From: Thermoplasmata archaeon | GTDB lineage: Archaea > Thermoplasmatota > Thermoplasmata > Lutacidiplasmatales > UBA184 | Direction: 5' to 3' | NCBI GenBank assembly: GCA_030040755.1 | Contig: JASHTC010000224.1 | Span: 1 to 7,019, forward strand | DNA: 7,019 nt | Shown: one piece after another, positions 1 to 5,422 of the stretch | Position numbering within the stretch: the stretch's first letter is position 1 | How the letters are laid out: the number at the start of each line of letters is the position of its first letter | Made by a program: the position numbers and the translations under genes | The notes under the pieces: generated by a model | Databases searched by the model: none | What the model saw: only the letters and a program-made list of their open reading frames with translations | What the model was told of the DNA's origin: nothing

Positions 1-214
1 TGCCGGCCTCGGCCCAGGTGGAGTTGGGAGAGATCGTCAGGTCCGGAGCCGCCGGGGCCGATGACTCCGCAGCGCGCCCCGCCCCCGATAGGTCGGGAGT
101 CGAGGGGGAAGTGGCCCCGAGGCCCGTGAGCCCGCTCAGGAGAACGAGGACGGGAACCAGGATGCCGAGGGGGACGGCTCCGGCCCCCGACGCTCCCCAT
201 CCGGACCCCGCCAC
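1..214 (-). CDS. N-terminus of a secreted or membrane-anchored protein (partial, runs off left edge)
   Basis: This frame is open for 71 codons from a GTG at 214 to the window edge; the 3' part is outside. Residues 14-32 form an uninterrupted hydrophobic stretch (core ILVPVLVLLSG) ending in small residues, as in a signal peptide or N-terminal anchor. A Ser/Pro/Ala-rich linker follows at about 35-57. The last visible residues, PDLTISPNSTWAEAG, look like the first strand of an extracellular beta-sandwich domain and contain an N-S-T glycosylation sequon. The GTG is the only start between an upstream in-frame TAG and the hydrophobic segment. Oddly, the n-region then has no Lys or Arg. It lies 84 bases downstream of fibrillarin on the same strand, with an AT-rich element in the gap suggesting its own promoter. 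The export call is inferred from composition only. No family can be named from this fragment, and the frame could be spurious in such GC-rich DNA. Confidence 0.55.
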   Translation of the reverse strand, partial: MAGSGWGASGAGAVPLGILVPVLVLLSGLTGLGATSPSTPDLSGAGRAAESSAPAAPDLTISPNSTWAEAG

Positions 215-244
215 GAGACCACCGGGACGTGCGAAGTCGCCGGG

Positions 245-254
245 CTATTTCGAA
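245..254 (-). promoter_or_regulatory. AT-rich element, candidate TATA box for the secreted-protein gene
   Basis: On the minus strand this reads TTCGAAATAG, a conspicuous AT-rich island in very GC-rich surroundings. It is centred about 35 bases upstream of the GTG start at 214. That position suits an archaeal TATA box driving a transcript with a leader of roughly 8 bases. The match to a canonical TATA box is poor, so the call rests on position and composition. Confidence 0.3.
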
Positions 255-257
255 CGA

Positions 258-276
258 CATCGCCCGGCGGGCGATG
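258..276 (-). terminator. Perfect 8-bp inverted repeat after fibrillarin, candidate terminator hairpin or operator
   Basis: The arms CATCGCCC and GGGCGATG are perfectly complementary and separated by three bases. The repeat begins 23 bases past the fibrillarin stop on the minus strand and sits directly upstream of the AT-rich element at 245-254. As RNA it would form an 8-bp hairpin that could end the ridA-fibrillarin transcript. As DNA it is a dyad that could bind a regulator of the next gene. There is no U-run after it, which weakens a terminator call. Confidence 0.35.
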
Positions 277-298
277 GAAGCTGGGGGGAGGGGGCGCG

Positions 299-961
299 TC
301 AGGGGCCGGACGTGACGAGCGCCACGTGGTCGCGGGCGAACGGGGCCAGCCCCACCTCCTGTCGGACCTCGATCCCGGCCCGCCCGAGCTCGGCTCGGGT
401 CTCCCGGACGACCGAGGCGGCGGGCCGCCGTTGGGTGACGGAGCGGACCTTGAGCATCAGGATCCCGCGGCCCCCCGCCGCGAGGGTCGCTCGGGCGTTC
501 TCCACGAAGATCGCCGCCTGATTGCGCTGGGCGACGTCCTGGTACAGGAAGTCGACCTCGCCCACGTCCGCGCGGTAGCGCTCGGGCAGTTGCGCGTCCG
601 CCAGGATCGGGAGCAGGTTCCGGCGGCGTCGAGCGAGGGCGAGGAGGGGTGCGAACGAGGTCGCGCTCTTCTCGACCACGTAGACCGGGGTCGGGTCCAA
701 GACGTCCGACAGATGGCTCACGGTCGTCCCGTGGGCCCCCCCGAGGTAGAGGGACTTGCGCGCCCCGCGCCACACGTCGGTCGCGGCGCCCTTCACGAGC
801 AGGGCCGCGAGCTTGGAGCGGAACGGGTCCCAGTGGCGGTATTCCACCCTGTCCACCGTGCGGAGGGTCTCCCCATACACCCGGTCGCCCGGGGGACCGC
901 GGTTCGGGGTATAGAGGTCCCGGCCGTCGCGCGCGACGCCCGGCCACCCCGTCGCTTCCAC
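299..961 (-). CDS. flpA: Fibrillarin-like rRNA/tRNA 2'-O-methyltransferase (archaeal FlpA)
   Basis: This is the SAM-dependent methyltransferase of archaeal box C/D ribonucleoproteins, which methylates ribose 2'-OH groups of rRNA and tRNA with Nop5, L7Ae and a guide RNA. The 220-residue product matches the usual archaeal length. Family motifs are clear: LYT at 16-18 with VYGE at 28-31, EYRHWDPFRSK at 40-50, the SAM loop YLGGAHGTTVSH at 72-83, YQDVAQ at 140-145, LKVRS at 170-174 and RDH at 210-212. K50, D142, K171 and H212 fit the Lys-Asp-Lys-His catalytic set known for fibrillarins. GTG at 961 is chosen because it gives the family length and begins 7 bases after the ridA stop. The open frame extends to 1261, but only over ridA. 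A weak AGGA lies 5 bases before the GTG. Close spacing suggests cotranscription with ridA. The usual partner gene nop5 is not adjacent on either visible side. Confidence 0.93.
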   Translation of the reverse strand: MEATGWPGVARDGRDLYTPNRGPPGDRVYGETLRTVDRVEYRHWDPFRSKLAALLVKGAATDVWRGARKSLYLGGAHGTTVSHLSDVLDPTPVYVVEKSATSFAPLLALARRRRNLLPILADAQLPERYRADVGEVDFLYQDVAQRNQAAIFVENARATLAAGGRGILMLKVRSVTQRRPAASVVRETRAELGRAGIEVRQEVGLAPFARDHVALVTSGP

Positions 962-968
962 GGGAGTC

Positions 969-1433
969 CTAGGCGACCTCGGCGACGATCTCGACTTCGA
1001 CCGGGGCGTGGAGGGGCAACGCAGCGACCCCGACGGCGGCCCGAGCCGGCCGTCCCGCCTCGCCGAACACCTCGACCAGCAGGTCGGTCGCCCCGTTGGC
1101 GACCTCGTGTTGACGGACGAACCCGGGCGACGAGGCGACGAAGACCCCCACCCGGAGGATCCGGGTGACCCGGTCGAGCGACCCGAGCGCGGCCGCCAGC
1201 GCGCTGAGCCCCTGGAGCGCCGCTGCTCGGGCGAGCTCGCGGGCCGCCTCCGCGGGGACATCCCGGTCGACGAGCCCGGGCCGCGCCACCCCCGCGCCCT
1301 CGGTCACGATCTGGCCCGAGACGAACGCCATCCCATCGTGGAGAGCCACGGGGACGTACGTCCCCTTGGGCGTCGGCGGGGCGGGCAACGCCAGTCCCAA
1401 CTCCCGAAGCCGAGCGGTCGGCGAAGCCGCCAT
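969..1433 (-). CDS. RidA family protein (YjgF/YER057c/UK114), longer about 150-residue subtype
   Basis: RidA-type proteins are small cytosolic trimers. The characterised members hydrolyse reactive enamine/imine intermediates such as 2-aminoacrylate made by PLP enzymes. The product is 154 residues, longer than the roughly 128 of E. coli RidA, and fits the longer COG0251 subgroup, with a YVP...FVSGQ segment near 26-41 and NGATDLLVEVFGE at 113-125. The C-terminal signature ARAAVGVAALP (130-140) keeps R131, equivalent to catalytic Arg105 of E. coli RidA, and E146 aligns with Glu120. Deaminase activity is therefore plausible, though this subgroup is little studied. ATG at 1433 has a GGAGG five bases upstream (1439-1443). 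The frame is open further upstream to 1868, but that extension is antisense to the next gene and lacks family similarity. The gene is divergent from the zinc-ribbon gene across 86 bases and leads directly into fibrillarin. Confidence 0.9.
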   Translation of the reverse strand: MAASPTARLRELGLALPAPPTPKGTYVPVALHDGMAFVSGQIVTEGAGVARPGLVDRDVPAEAARELARAAALQGLSALAAALGSLDRVTRILRVGVFVASSPGFVRQHEVANGATDLLVEVFGEAGRPARAAVGVAALPLHAPVEVEIVAEVA

Positions 1434-1438
1434 GCTCG

Positions 1439-1443
1439 CCTCC
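1439..1443 (-). promoter_or_regulatory. Shine-Dalgarno GGAGG for ridA
   Basis: A GGAGG on the minus strand lies five bases before the ATG at 1433 and supports that start over the long upstream extension of the open frame. It implies a transcript with a leader, unlike several neighbouring genes that show no ribosome binding site. Confidence 0.55.
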
Positions 1444-1454
1444 AGCCGGCCGGA

Positions 1455-1463
1455 CGGAAAACG
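1455..1463 (-). promoter_or_regulatory. T-rich element upstream of ridA
   Basis: On the minus strand this reads CGTTTTCCG, centred about 26 bases upstream of the ridA ATG. It resembles the T-rich elements before the DUF885 and methyltransferase genes. If it were the TATA box, transcription would start at the ATG and the GGAGG would lie outside the mRNA. The element at 1491-1497 is then the better promoter candidate for ridA. Confidence 0.2.
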
Positions 1464-1490
1464 AGTGCGCCTCGGGTCGGTCGGCAGGGC

Positions 1491-1497
1491 TATGAAT
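1491..1497. promoter_or_regulatory. TATGAAT / ATTCATA, candidate TATA box in the divergent intergenic region
   Basis: This is the most TATA-like sequence in the 86-base gap between ridA and the zinc-ribbon gene. On the plus strand its centre is 26 bases before the ATG at 1520, where a TATA box for a leaderless mRNA belongs. Read on the minus strand it is about 61 bases before the ridA ATG, which would give a leader of about 34 bases containing the ridA GGAGG. It could serve one or both directions. The call is by position and composition only. Confidence 0.35.
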
Positions 1498-1519
1498 GGG
1501 CCGCGGGTTCCATCCGCCG

Positions 1520-1966
1520 ATGTCCTTCTTCCGCCGGCTCCGTCGGGATAAGGAGGAACCACCGGAGGAGACGCCCCCCAAGGCCGCTCCCGAGAAACCG
1601 AAGCCGACGGCCGGGGGGGCCGCCACTCCCCGTCCCCCGCCCACCGAAGCGAAGGAAGAGGCGCCCGCTCCGGCCCCGCCGGTGGCGGCTCCGGTTCCGC
1701 CCGCGGCGCCGACGGCGACCCCCGACCCGGTCCCGACGACCGCGGCGTCTCCCTCCGTCCCGGCCGCGGCCCCGGAGGCGCCGGCGGGGGCGGTCGCCGC
1801 TCCCGTGCCCCCGACCTACGGACCCCCTCCGCCCCTGCCTGGCCCGGCGCCCGCGGCCCCGTCCCCACCCCCCGCGCAGATGACCCCGCTCTCGCTCTGT
1901 TTCGTCTGCGAGACCCCGCTGGAAGGGAAGTACTGCCCGACCTGCAAGGTCACGTGGGTCGAGTGA
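1520..1966 (+). CDS. Pro/Ala-rich protein with C-terminal four-cysteine zinc ribbon, function unknown
   Basis: I do not recognise a named family. The 148-residue product has three parts. A short basic N-terminus, MSFFRRLRRDK, is followed by a long low-complexity Pro/Ala/Glu segment (about 12-120), presumably disordered. The last 25 residues carry C127-x2-C130-x8-C139-x2-C142, a compact zinc ribbon, ending VTWVE. It has no signal peptide or membrane helix and is probably cytosolic. ATG at 1520 is preferred over an in-frame ATG at 1496 because the neighbouring TATGAAT element (1491-1497) overlaps that earlier codon and sits at TATA distance from 1520, and because the MSFFRRL start is typical of small archaeal proteins. 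No Shine-Dalgarno is visible, which fits leaderless translation. The cysteine pairs argue that the frame is real despite the biased composition. A role as adaptor or nucleic-acid/protein-binding module is only a guess. Confidence 0.72.
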   Translation: MSFFRRLRRDKEEPPEETPPKAAPEKPKPTAGGAATPRPPPTEAKEEAPAPAPPVAAPVPPAAPTATPDPVPTTAASPSVPAAAPEAPAGAVAAPVPPTYGPPPPLPGPAPAAPSPPPAQMTPLSLCFVCETPLEGKYCPTCKVTWVE

Positions 1967-1973
1967 ACGGAGG

Positions 1974-1999
1974 ACGGGCCCGCGGCCCCGTACTCTTTT
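1974..1999 (+). terminator. GC-rich hairpin followed by a T-rich tract after the zinc-ribbon gene
   Basis: Bases 1974-1991 can fold as acgg-gcc / ggc-ccgt around a CGC loop with one bulged C. ACTCTTTT follows at once, so the arrangement resembles an intrinsic terminator starting 8 bases after the TGA. The T-tract is short. The same tract is a promoter candidate for the next gene, so the two readings compete. Confidence 0.3.
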
Positions 2000-2000
2000 G
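1994..2000 (+). promoter_or_regulatory. T-rich element, candidate promoter box for the DUF885 gene
   Basis: TCTTTTG is centred about 33 bases upstream of the ATG at 2030, inside a 63-base intergenic gap. By position it could be the TATA region of a transcript with a leader of only a few bases. It may instead be the U-tract of the upstream terminator. Confidence 0.25.
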
Positions 2001-2029
2001 ACTCCCCTTCGTTGAGGCCTTCTCGCTCC

Positions 2030-3661
2030 ATGGCTTCCTCCTCGGGCGTCGTCGAGTTCGACGCGCTGGAACGCGCGGTCATCGACCATGTCTTCACGGC
2101 CCAGCCGGGGGTCGCGGTCGGTCTCGGACTGCACGAGTACGACGGGCGGATGCCGGACGTCTCCCGGGAGAGCACGGACCGGTGGGCCCGGCAGGCCGAC
2201 GGATTGCTGGGCCGCCTGGCGGCGGTGGACGAGGGGGAATTGCCGGACGGACGACGGGTCGACCGGTTCCTCCTCCGCCTCACCCTCGAGGGTCTCCTGT
2301 TCGACCTGCGGGAGTGGGCCCAGCTCGACTGCAACCCGATGGCCTACCTGGGCGGCGTCGCGCTGACGCCCTACCTCATCCGCAACTACGCCCCCGCCGC
2401 CGACCGGGTCCGCGCGATCGTGCAGCTGCTCGAGAAGGTTCCCCGGCTCCTCGACGACGGGCGCCGGCGACTGGTCGGTCCGATGCCGAAGCCGTACGTC
2501 GAGATCGCGATCTCGATGGCCGCCGGCCTGCCCAGCCACCTGGACGAGGTCGAGGCGTTCGCGCAAGGGGCGGGTCGCGGGGAGGTCGTGCACGGGCCCC
2601 GGGTGCGTGCCCAGGAAGCGATCGACCGGTTCCGCGCGTGGTTGACGGACGAGGGACTGCCCCGCTCGGTACCCGACTTCGCGCTGGGGGCCCCGCGCTA
2701 CCAGCGCCTGTTGTTCGTGCGGGAGGGGTTGGAGACCCCGTTCTCGGCCATCCGGAAGGCGGGGGCGGCGGACCTGGCCCGGAACCAGGCGCGCCTGGCG
2801 GAGATCGCCGCGGAGGAGACGGTCTCCGTCGCGGAATTGCTGCAGCGCCTCGGTCAGGACCATCCGCCCGCGGCCGACGTGGTGCCGACGGCCGCGCGGT
2901 TCGTCACGGAGTCGCGCGAGTTCGTGCGCGCGAAGGCGCTCGTCTCGATTCCGGAGCCGGTGATCGTTCGCGTCGAGGAGACGCCGTTGTGGGGCCGGGC
3001 GCTGTCGACCGCGAGCATGGACTCCCCCGGGCCGTTCGACCCGACTCCCGAGGGGGTCTACTACGTCACCCCGATCGACCCGGCGTGGAGCCCGGCCCAG
3101 CAGGAGGAGTGGCTCCGGTCGTTCAACCGGACCCTGCTGCGGAACATCACCGTCCACGAGGTCTTCCCCGGACACTACCTCCAGTTCCTCCACCTCCGGA
3201 CGGTGCCGGGGAGTCTCGCCCGCCGGGTCTTCCGCTCCGCCTCGTTCATCGAGGGGTGGGCGCACTACGCCGAACAGCTGGCGGTCGAGGCCGGCCTCGG
3301 CGCCCCCCGGCACGATGCCGAGGTCGGGCAGATCCACGACGCCCTCCTGCGGGACTGCCGTCTCCTCTCGTCGATCGGGCTCCACACCGACGGCTGGTCG
3401 GTCGAGCGCTCGACCCAGCTGTTCATGCACGAGGCGCACTTCGACCGCCTGCCGGCCGAGCGCGAGGCGATCCGCGGGACGTTCGACCCCGAGTACTTCT
3501 GCTACACGCTCGGCAAGCTCGCGATCCTGAGCGCTCGGTCGAAGCTCCTCGCCCCGGTCTTCGGGGGGAGCCTGATGCGGTTTCACGACACGCTGCTCGG
3601 GCTCGGCTGCCCGCCGGTCGGCCTCCTCGAGCGGTTGCTCGAGGCGGGCCCCGCGCGCTAG
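2030..3661 (+). CDS. DUF885 family protein, putative zinc metallopeptidase
   Basis: The 543-residue product matches the DUF885 family, predicted gluzincin-like metallopeptidases whose substrates are mostly unknown. The C-terminal half carries the signature: VYYVTPID, then HEVFPGH with H376, E377 and H382, then EGWAHYAE at 408-415, whose E408 is a likely third metal ligand. An upstream FALGAPRYQRLL segment is also typical. No signal peptide or membrane segment is present, so it should be cytosolic, whereas many bacterial homologues are exported. ATG at 2030 is chosen over an in-frame TTG at 2012, which would add six unremarkable residues. A GAGG at 2014-2017 lies 12 bases upstream, rather far for a strong ribosome site. 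The gene sits 63 bases after the zinc-ribbon gene and 70 before the methyltransferase, all on the plus strand. Peptidase activity is inferred from family motifs, and the substrate cannot be predicted. Confidence 0.9.
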   Translation: MASSSGVVEFDALERAVIDHVFTAQPGVAVGLGLHEYDGRMPDVSRESTDRWARQADGLLGRLAAVDEGELPDGRRVDRFLLRLTLEGLLFDLREWAQLDCNPMAYLGGVALTPYLIRNYAPAADRVRAIVQLLEKVPRLLDDGRRRLVGPMPKPYVEIAISMAAGLPSHLDEVEAFAQGAGRGEVVHGPRVRAQEAIDRFRAWLTDEGLPRSVPDFALGAPRYQRLLFVREGLETPFSAIRKAGAADLARNQARLAEIAAEETVSVAELLQRLGQDHPPAADVVPTAARFVTESREFVRAKALVSIPEPVIVRVEETPLWGRALSTASMDSPGPFDPTPEGVYYVTPIDPAWSPAQQEEWLRSFNRTLLRNITVHEVFPGHYLQFLHLRTVPGSLARRVFRSASFIEGWAHYAEQLAVEAGLGAPRHDAEVGQIHDALLRDCRLLSSIGLHTDGWSVERSTQLFMHEAHFDRLPAEREAIRGTFDPEYFCYTLGKLAILSARSKLLAPVFGGSLMRFHDTLLGLGCPPVGLLERLLEAGPAR

Positions 3662-3681
3662 GGACGCCGAGCGCCCGTCCC
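3661..3681 (+). terminator. Small inverted repeat at the DUF885 stop codon
   Basis: GGGACG and CGTCCC form a perfect 6-bp stem around a 9-base loop, starting on the last base of the TAG stop. There is no T-run immediately after it; the nearest T-rich stretch is about 16 bases further on. This is a weak terminator candidate and could be a chance match in GC-rich DNA. Confidence 0.2.
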
Positions 3682-3694
3682 GGCGCCCGACCGA

Positions 3695-3705
3695 ACGTTT
3701 CTTCC
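3695..3705 (+). promoter_or_regulatory. T-rich element, candidate promoter box for the methyltransferase fusion gene
   Basis: ACGTTTCTTCC is centred about 32 bases upstream of the ATG at 3732 and is the only AT-rich stretch in the 70-base gap. No Shine-Dalgarno precedes the ATG. Position and composition match the elements before the DUF885 and secreted-protein genes, suggesting a separate promoter with a very short leader. Confidence 0.27.
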
Positions 3706-3731
3706 GTGGGCGACCCTCTCGCCCGGTCGCG

Positions 3732-4829
3732 ATGCCCCGGGCTCCGCGCCAGGCCCCGTTCAGCGTCCAGGTCGCCGGCGTGGTCCCGCTCTCTCGCACG
3801 GCGGCGTTCTCGGTGGCGGTGGAGGAGCTCCGCGAGGCGCTCGGCCGGCTCGGTCTCGAGTTCGTCCCGGGCGCCAAGGGGACGGTGACCGAGCGGGGCA
3901 CCCGGGTCGGCGAGGTCAAGGCCTGGACCGCGCGGGAGCGAGTCCGTCTCGCCTGGCACCCGGCGCCCTGGATGTCCGACGAGGTCACCGAGGTCGAGCT
4001 CCGGTTCGAGGACGTCCCCGGCGGCACGAAGGTCACGCTCGAGCATCGCGGCGGAGCGTCCGTGTTCGGGGAGGGCGCCGAGGCGGCCGGATGGCTGTTC
4101 GGCGGCGCGTTCGCGCCGTTCCTTCGGAGCCTGGCGCCGGCGGCCCTCGGGGACTGGGTCACCGACCGTGCGGCCCGCCGTCCCTCCGGCCCGCGCGCGC
4201 GCGAGATCTACTCGGACCCGGAGTTCCACCGACCGAACTTCGCCCTGCTGCTCGAGGTCCTCGACCTCGGCCCGAAGGACCGCCTCCTCGAGGTCGGGTG
4301 CGGGGGCGGGGCGCTCCTCCGCGAGGCCCTCCAGAGCGGGTGCCGGGCGACCGCGGTCGACCACAGCCCGGAGATGGTGCGCCTCGCCCGACAGAACAAC
4401 CGTGCGGCGGTGGCGGAGGGCCGCCTCGAGGTGATCGAGGCGGAGGCGAGCCGCCTGCCGGTCCCGGAGGATACGTTCACGAGCGCGGTCTGCACCGGGG
4501 TCTTCGGGTTCCTGCCCCATCCGCTCGAGACGCTGCGGGAGGTCCACCGCGCCGTCGTGACCGGGGGCCGGTTCGCCCTCTTCACCGGGACCCGGGCGCT
4601 CGTGGGGACCCCGGCCTGCCCCGAGCCGATGGCGGCCCGGTTCCGCTTCTACGAGGACGCCGAGCTGGAGGAGCTCGCGCGCTCCGCGGGATTCCGGGAC
4701 GCCGCGGTACGACGACCGGACCTCACCCGCTACGCGGTCGCCCTCGGCCTGCCGGAGGAGGTCGTCGCGGTGTTCAGAGGCCACGCGGACGGGGGCCAGC
4801 TCCTCGTCGGGCACAAGGCCCGCCTCTGA
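3732..4829 (+). CDS. Fusion of an N-terminal SRPBCC (AHSA1-like) domain with a class I SAM-dependent methyltransferase
   Basis: The 365-residue protein has two recognisable parts. Residues about 12-148 look like an SRPBCC/AHSA1 helix-grip domain: a PLSRTAAFSVAVEELREAL opening, a repeated beta pattern, VRLAWHP at 71-77, EVELRFEDVPGGTKVTLEH at 87-105, and a C-terminal helix with GWLFGGAFAPFL. Residues about 157-365 are a Methyltransf_11-type Rossmann methyltransferase: motif I LLEVGCGGG at 185-193, acidic D210 ending beta-2, EAEASRLPVPEDTF at 236-249 and GGRFALF at 278-284. SRPBCC domains bind hydrophobic ligands or lipids, so the front half may present or select a small substrate; this is inference. 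The substrate is not predictable. ATG at 3732 has no visible Shine-Dalgarno. A two-gene origin is unlikely because one continuous frame crosses the junction. The gene is convergent with cysC across 40 bases. Confidence 0.85.
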   Translation: MPRAPRQAPFSVQVAGVVPLSRTAAFSVAVEELREALGRLGLEFVPGAKGTVTERGTRVGEVKAWTARERVRLAWHPAPWMSDEVTEVELRFEDVPGGTKVTLEHRGGASVFGEGAEAAGWLFGGAFAPFLRSLAPAALGDWVTDRAARRPSGPRAREIYSDPEFHRPNFALLLEVLDLGPKDRLLEVGCGGGALLREALQSGCRATAVDHSPEMVRLARQNNRAAVAEGRLEVIEAEASRLPVPEDTFTSAVCTGVFGFLPHPLETLREVHRAVVTGGRFALFTGTRALVGTPACPEPMAARFRFYEDAELEELARSAGFRDAAVRRPDLTRYAVALGLPEEVVAVFRGHADGGQLLVGHKARL

Positions 4830-4850
4830 GCGGGCGCCGATCGCCGCGCC

Positions 4851-4870
4851 GGCGGACCCGTCGGTCCGCC
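4851..4870. terminator. Perfect 8-bp inverted repeat between convergent genes
   Basis: GGCGGACC and GGTCCGCC flank a four-base CGTC centre, giving a perfect 8-bp stem in RNA from either strand. It occupies half of the 40-base gap between the methyltransferase stop at 4829 and the cysC stop, and on the minus strand starts on the last base of the cysC TAG. The location suits a bidirectional transcription end. No U-tract follows in either direction, so its action as an intrinsic terminator is uncertain. Confidence 0.4.
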
Positions 4871-5412
4871 TACGGCGTCGGGATCCAACCCTGGCGGGCG
4901 AGCTCGCGCAGGATGTGCTCGGCGGACTCGGCCGGGGAGAGCCGGACGGTGTCGACCGTGATCTCGGGATGGTCGGGCGGCTCGTACGGGTCGTCCACGC
5001 CCGTGAAGGCCGTGATCTCGCCGGCCCGGGCCTTCCGGTACAGCCCCTTGACGTCCCGCTCCTCGCAGACGGCGACGGGCGTCGAGACGTACACCTCGAC
5101 GAACCGGCCGATCTCGCTGCGCGCCGCGGCGCGGGAGGTGCGGTAGGGGGAGATGAGCGCGACGATCGGGATCGCCCCGTTCCGGGCGAGGAGCTTGGCG
5201 CAGAAGGCGACGCGGCCCGCATGGGCCTCCCGTGACTTCCGGTCGAAGCCGAGGTCGGCGCTGAGGCCGCGCCGTACCTCGTCGCCATCCAGCAGGTCGG
5301 CATACCAGCCCCGCGCGGTCAGGCGGGGCAGCAGCTCCCGGGCGATCGTCGTCTTTCCGGCGCTGGGCAATCCGGTCAGCCAGATGCAGAATCCCGGCGG
5401 TCCTCGGGTCAT
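4870..5412 (-). CDS. cysC: Adenylylsulfate (APS) kinase
   Basis: CysC phosphorylates APS with ATP to give PAPS, the second activation step of sulfate assimilation. The 180-residue product has the usual single-domain length. Visible motifs are the Walker A loop GLPSAGKTT at 14-22, LDGDEVRRGL at 41-50, ISPYR at 87-91 with S88 where the E. coli enzyme carries its phosphoserine, and the substrate lid KGLYRKARAGEITAFTGVDDPYEPP from 122. In the APS-binding segment after LGF, His occupies the place of the Asn found in E. coli (REAH); from memory, some archaeal homologues share this. The ATG follows the sat stop by 15 bases, with GGAGG starting directly after that stop, so translation is probably coupled to sat. 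It is the last gene of the cysH-sat-cysC operon. Confidence 0.96.
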   Translation of the reverse strand: MTRGPPGFCIWLTGLPSAGKTTIARELLPRLTARGWYADLLDGDEVRRGLSADLGFDRKSREAHAGRVAFCAKLLARNGAIPIVALISPYRTSRAAARSEIGRFVEVYVSTPVAVCEERDVKGLYRKARAGEITAFTGVDDPYEPPDHPEITVDTVRLSPAESAEHILRELARQGWIPTP

Positions 5413-5422
5413 CGTGGTACTC

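Noticed and set aside
18..521. A 167-codon plus-strand frame at the left edge
   Set aside because: It is antisense to fibrillarin and to the secreted-protein start, with low-complexity composition and no motif.
962..1261. N-terminal extension of the fibrillarin frame to 1261
   Set aside because: The extension lies entirely over ridA in another frame and has no fibrillarin similarity. GTG at 961 gives the normal family length.
2182..3888. A 568-codon plus-strand frame overlapping the DUF885 gene
   Set aside because: It is out of frame with the DUF885 metallopeptidase motifs, has a low-complexity Arg/Gly/Pro composition, and crosses a gene boundary. It is a GC-driven shadow.
1490..4162. An 890-codon open frame on the minus strand, antisense to the zinc-ribbon, DUF885 and methyltransferase genes
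   Set aside because: The translation is Arg/Pro/Gly-rich with no recognisable motif. It is explained by the strong G/C bias at third codon positions of the plus-strand genes, whose own frames carry clear family motifs.
3423..5303. A 626-codon minus-strand frame across the methyltransferase and cysC
   Set aside because: It overlaps cysC in a different frame on the same strand and the methyltransferase in antisense. It shows no family signature.
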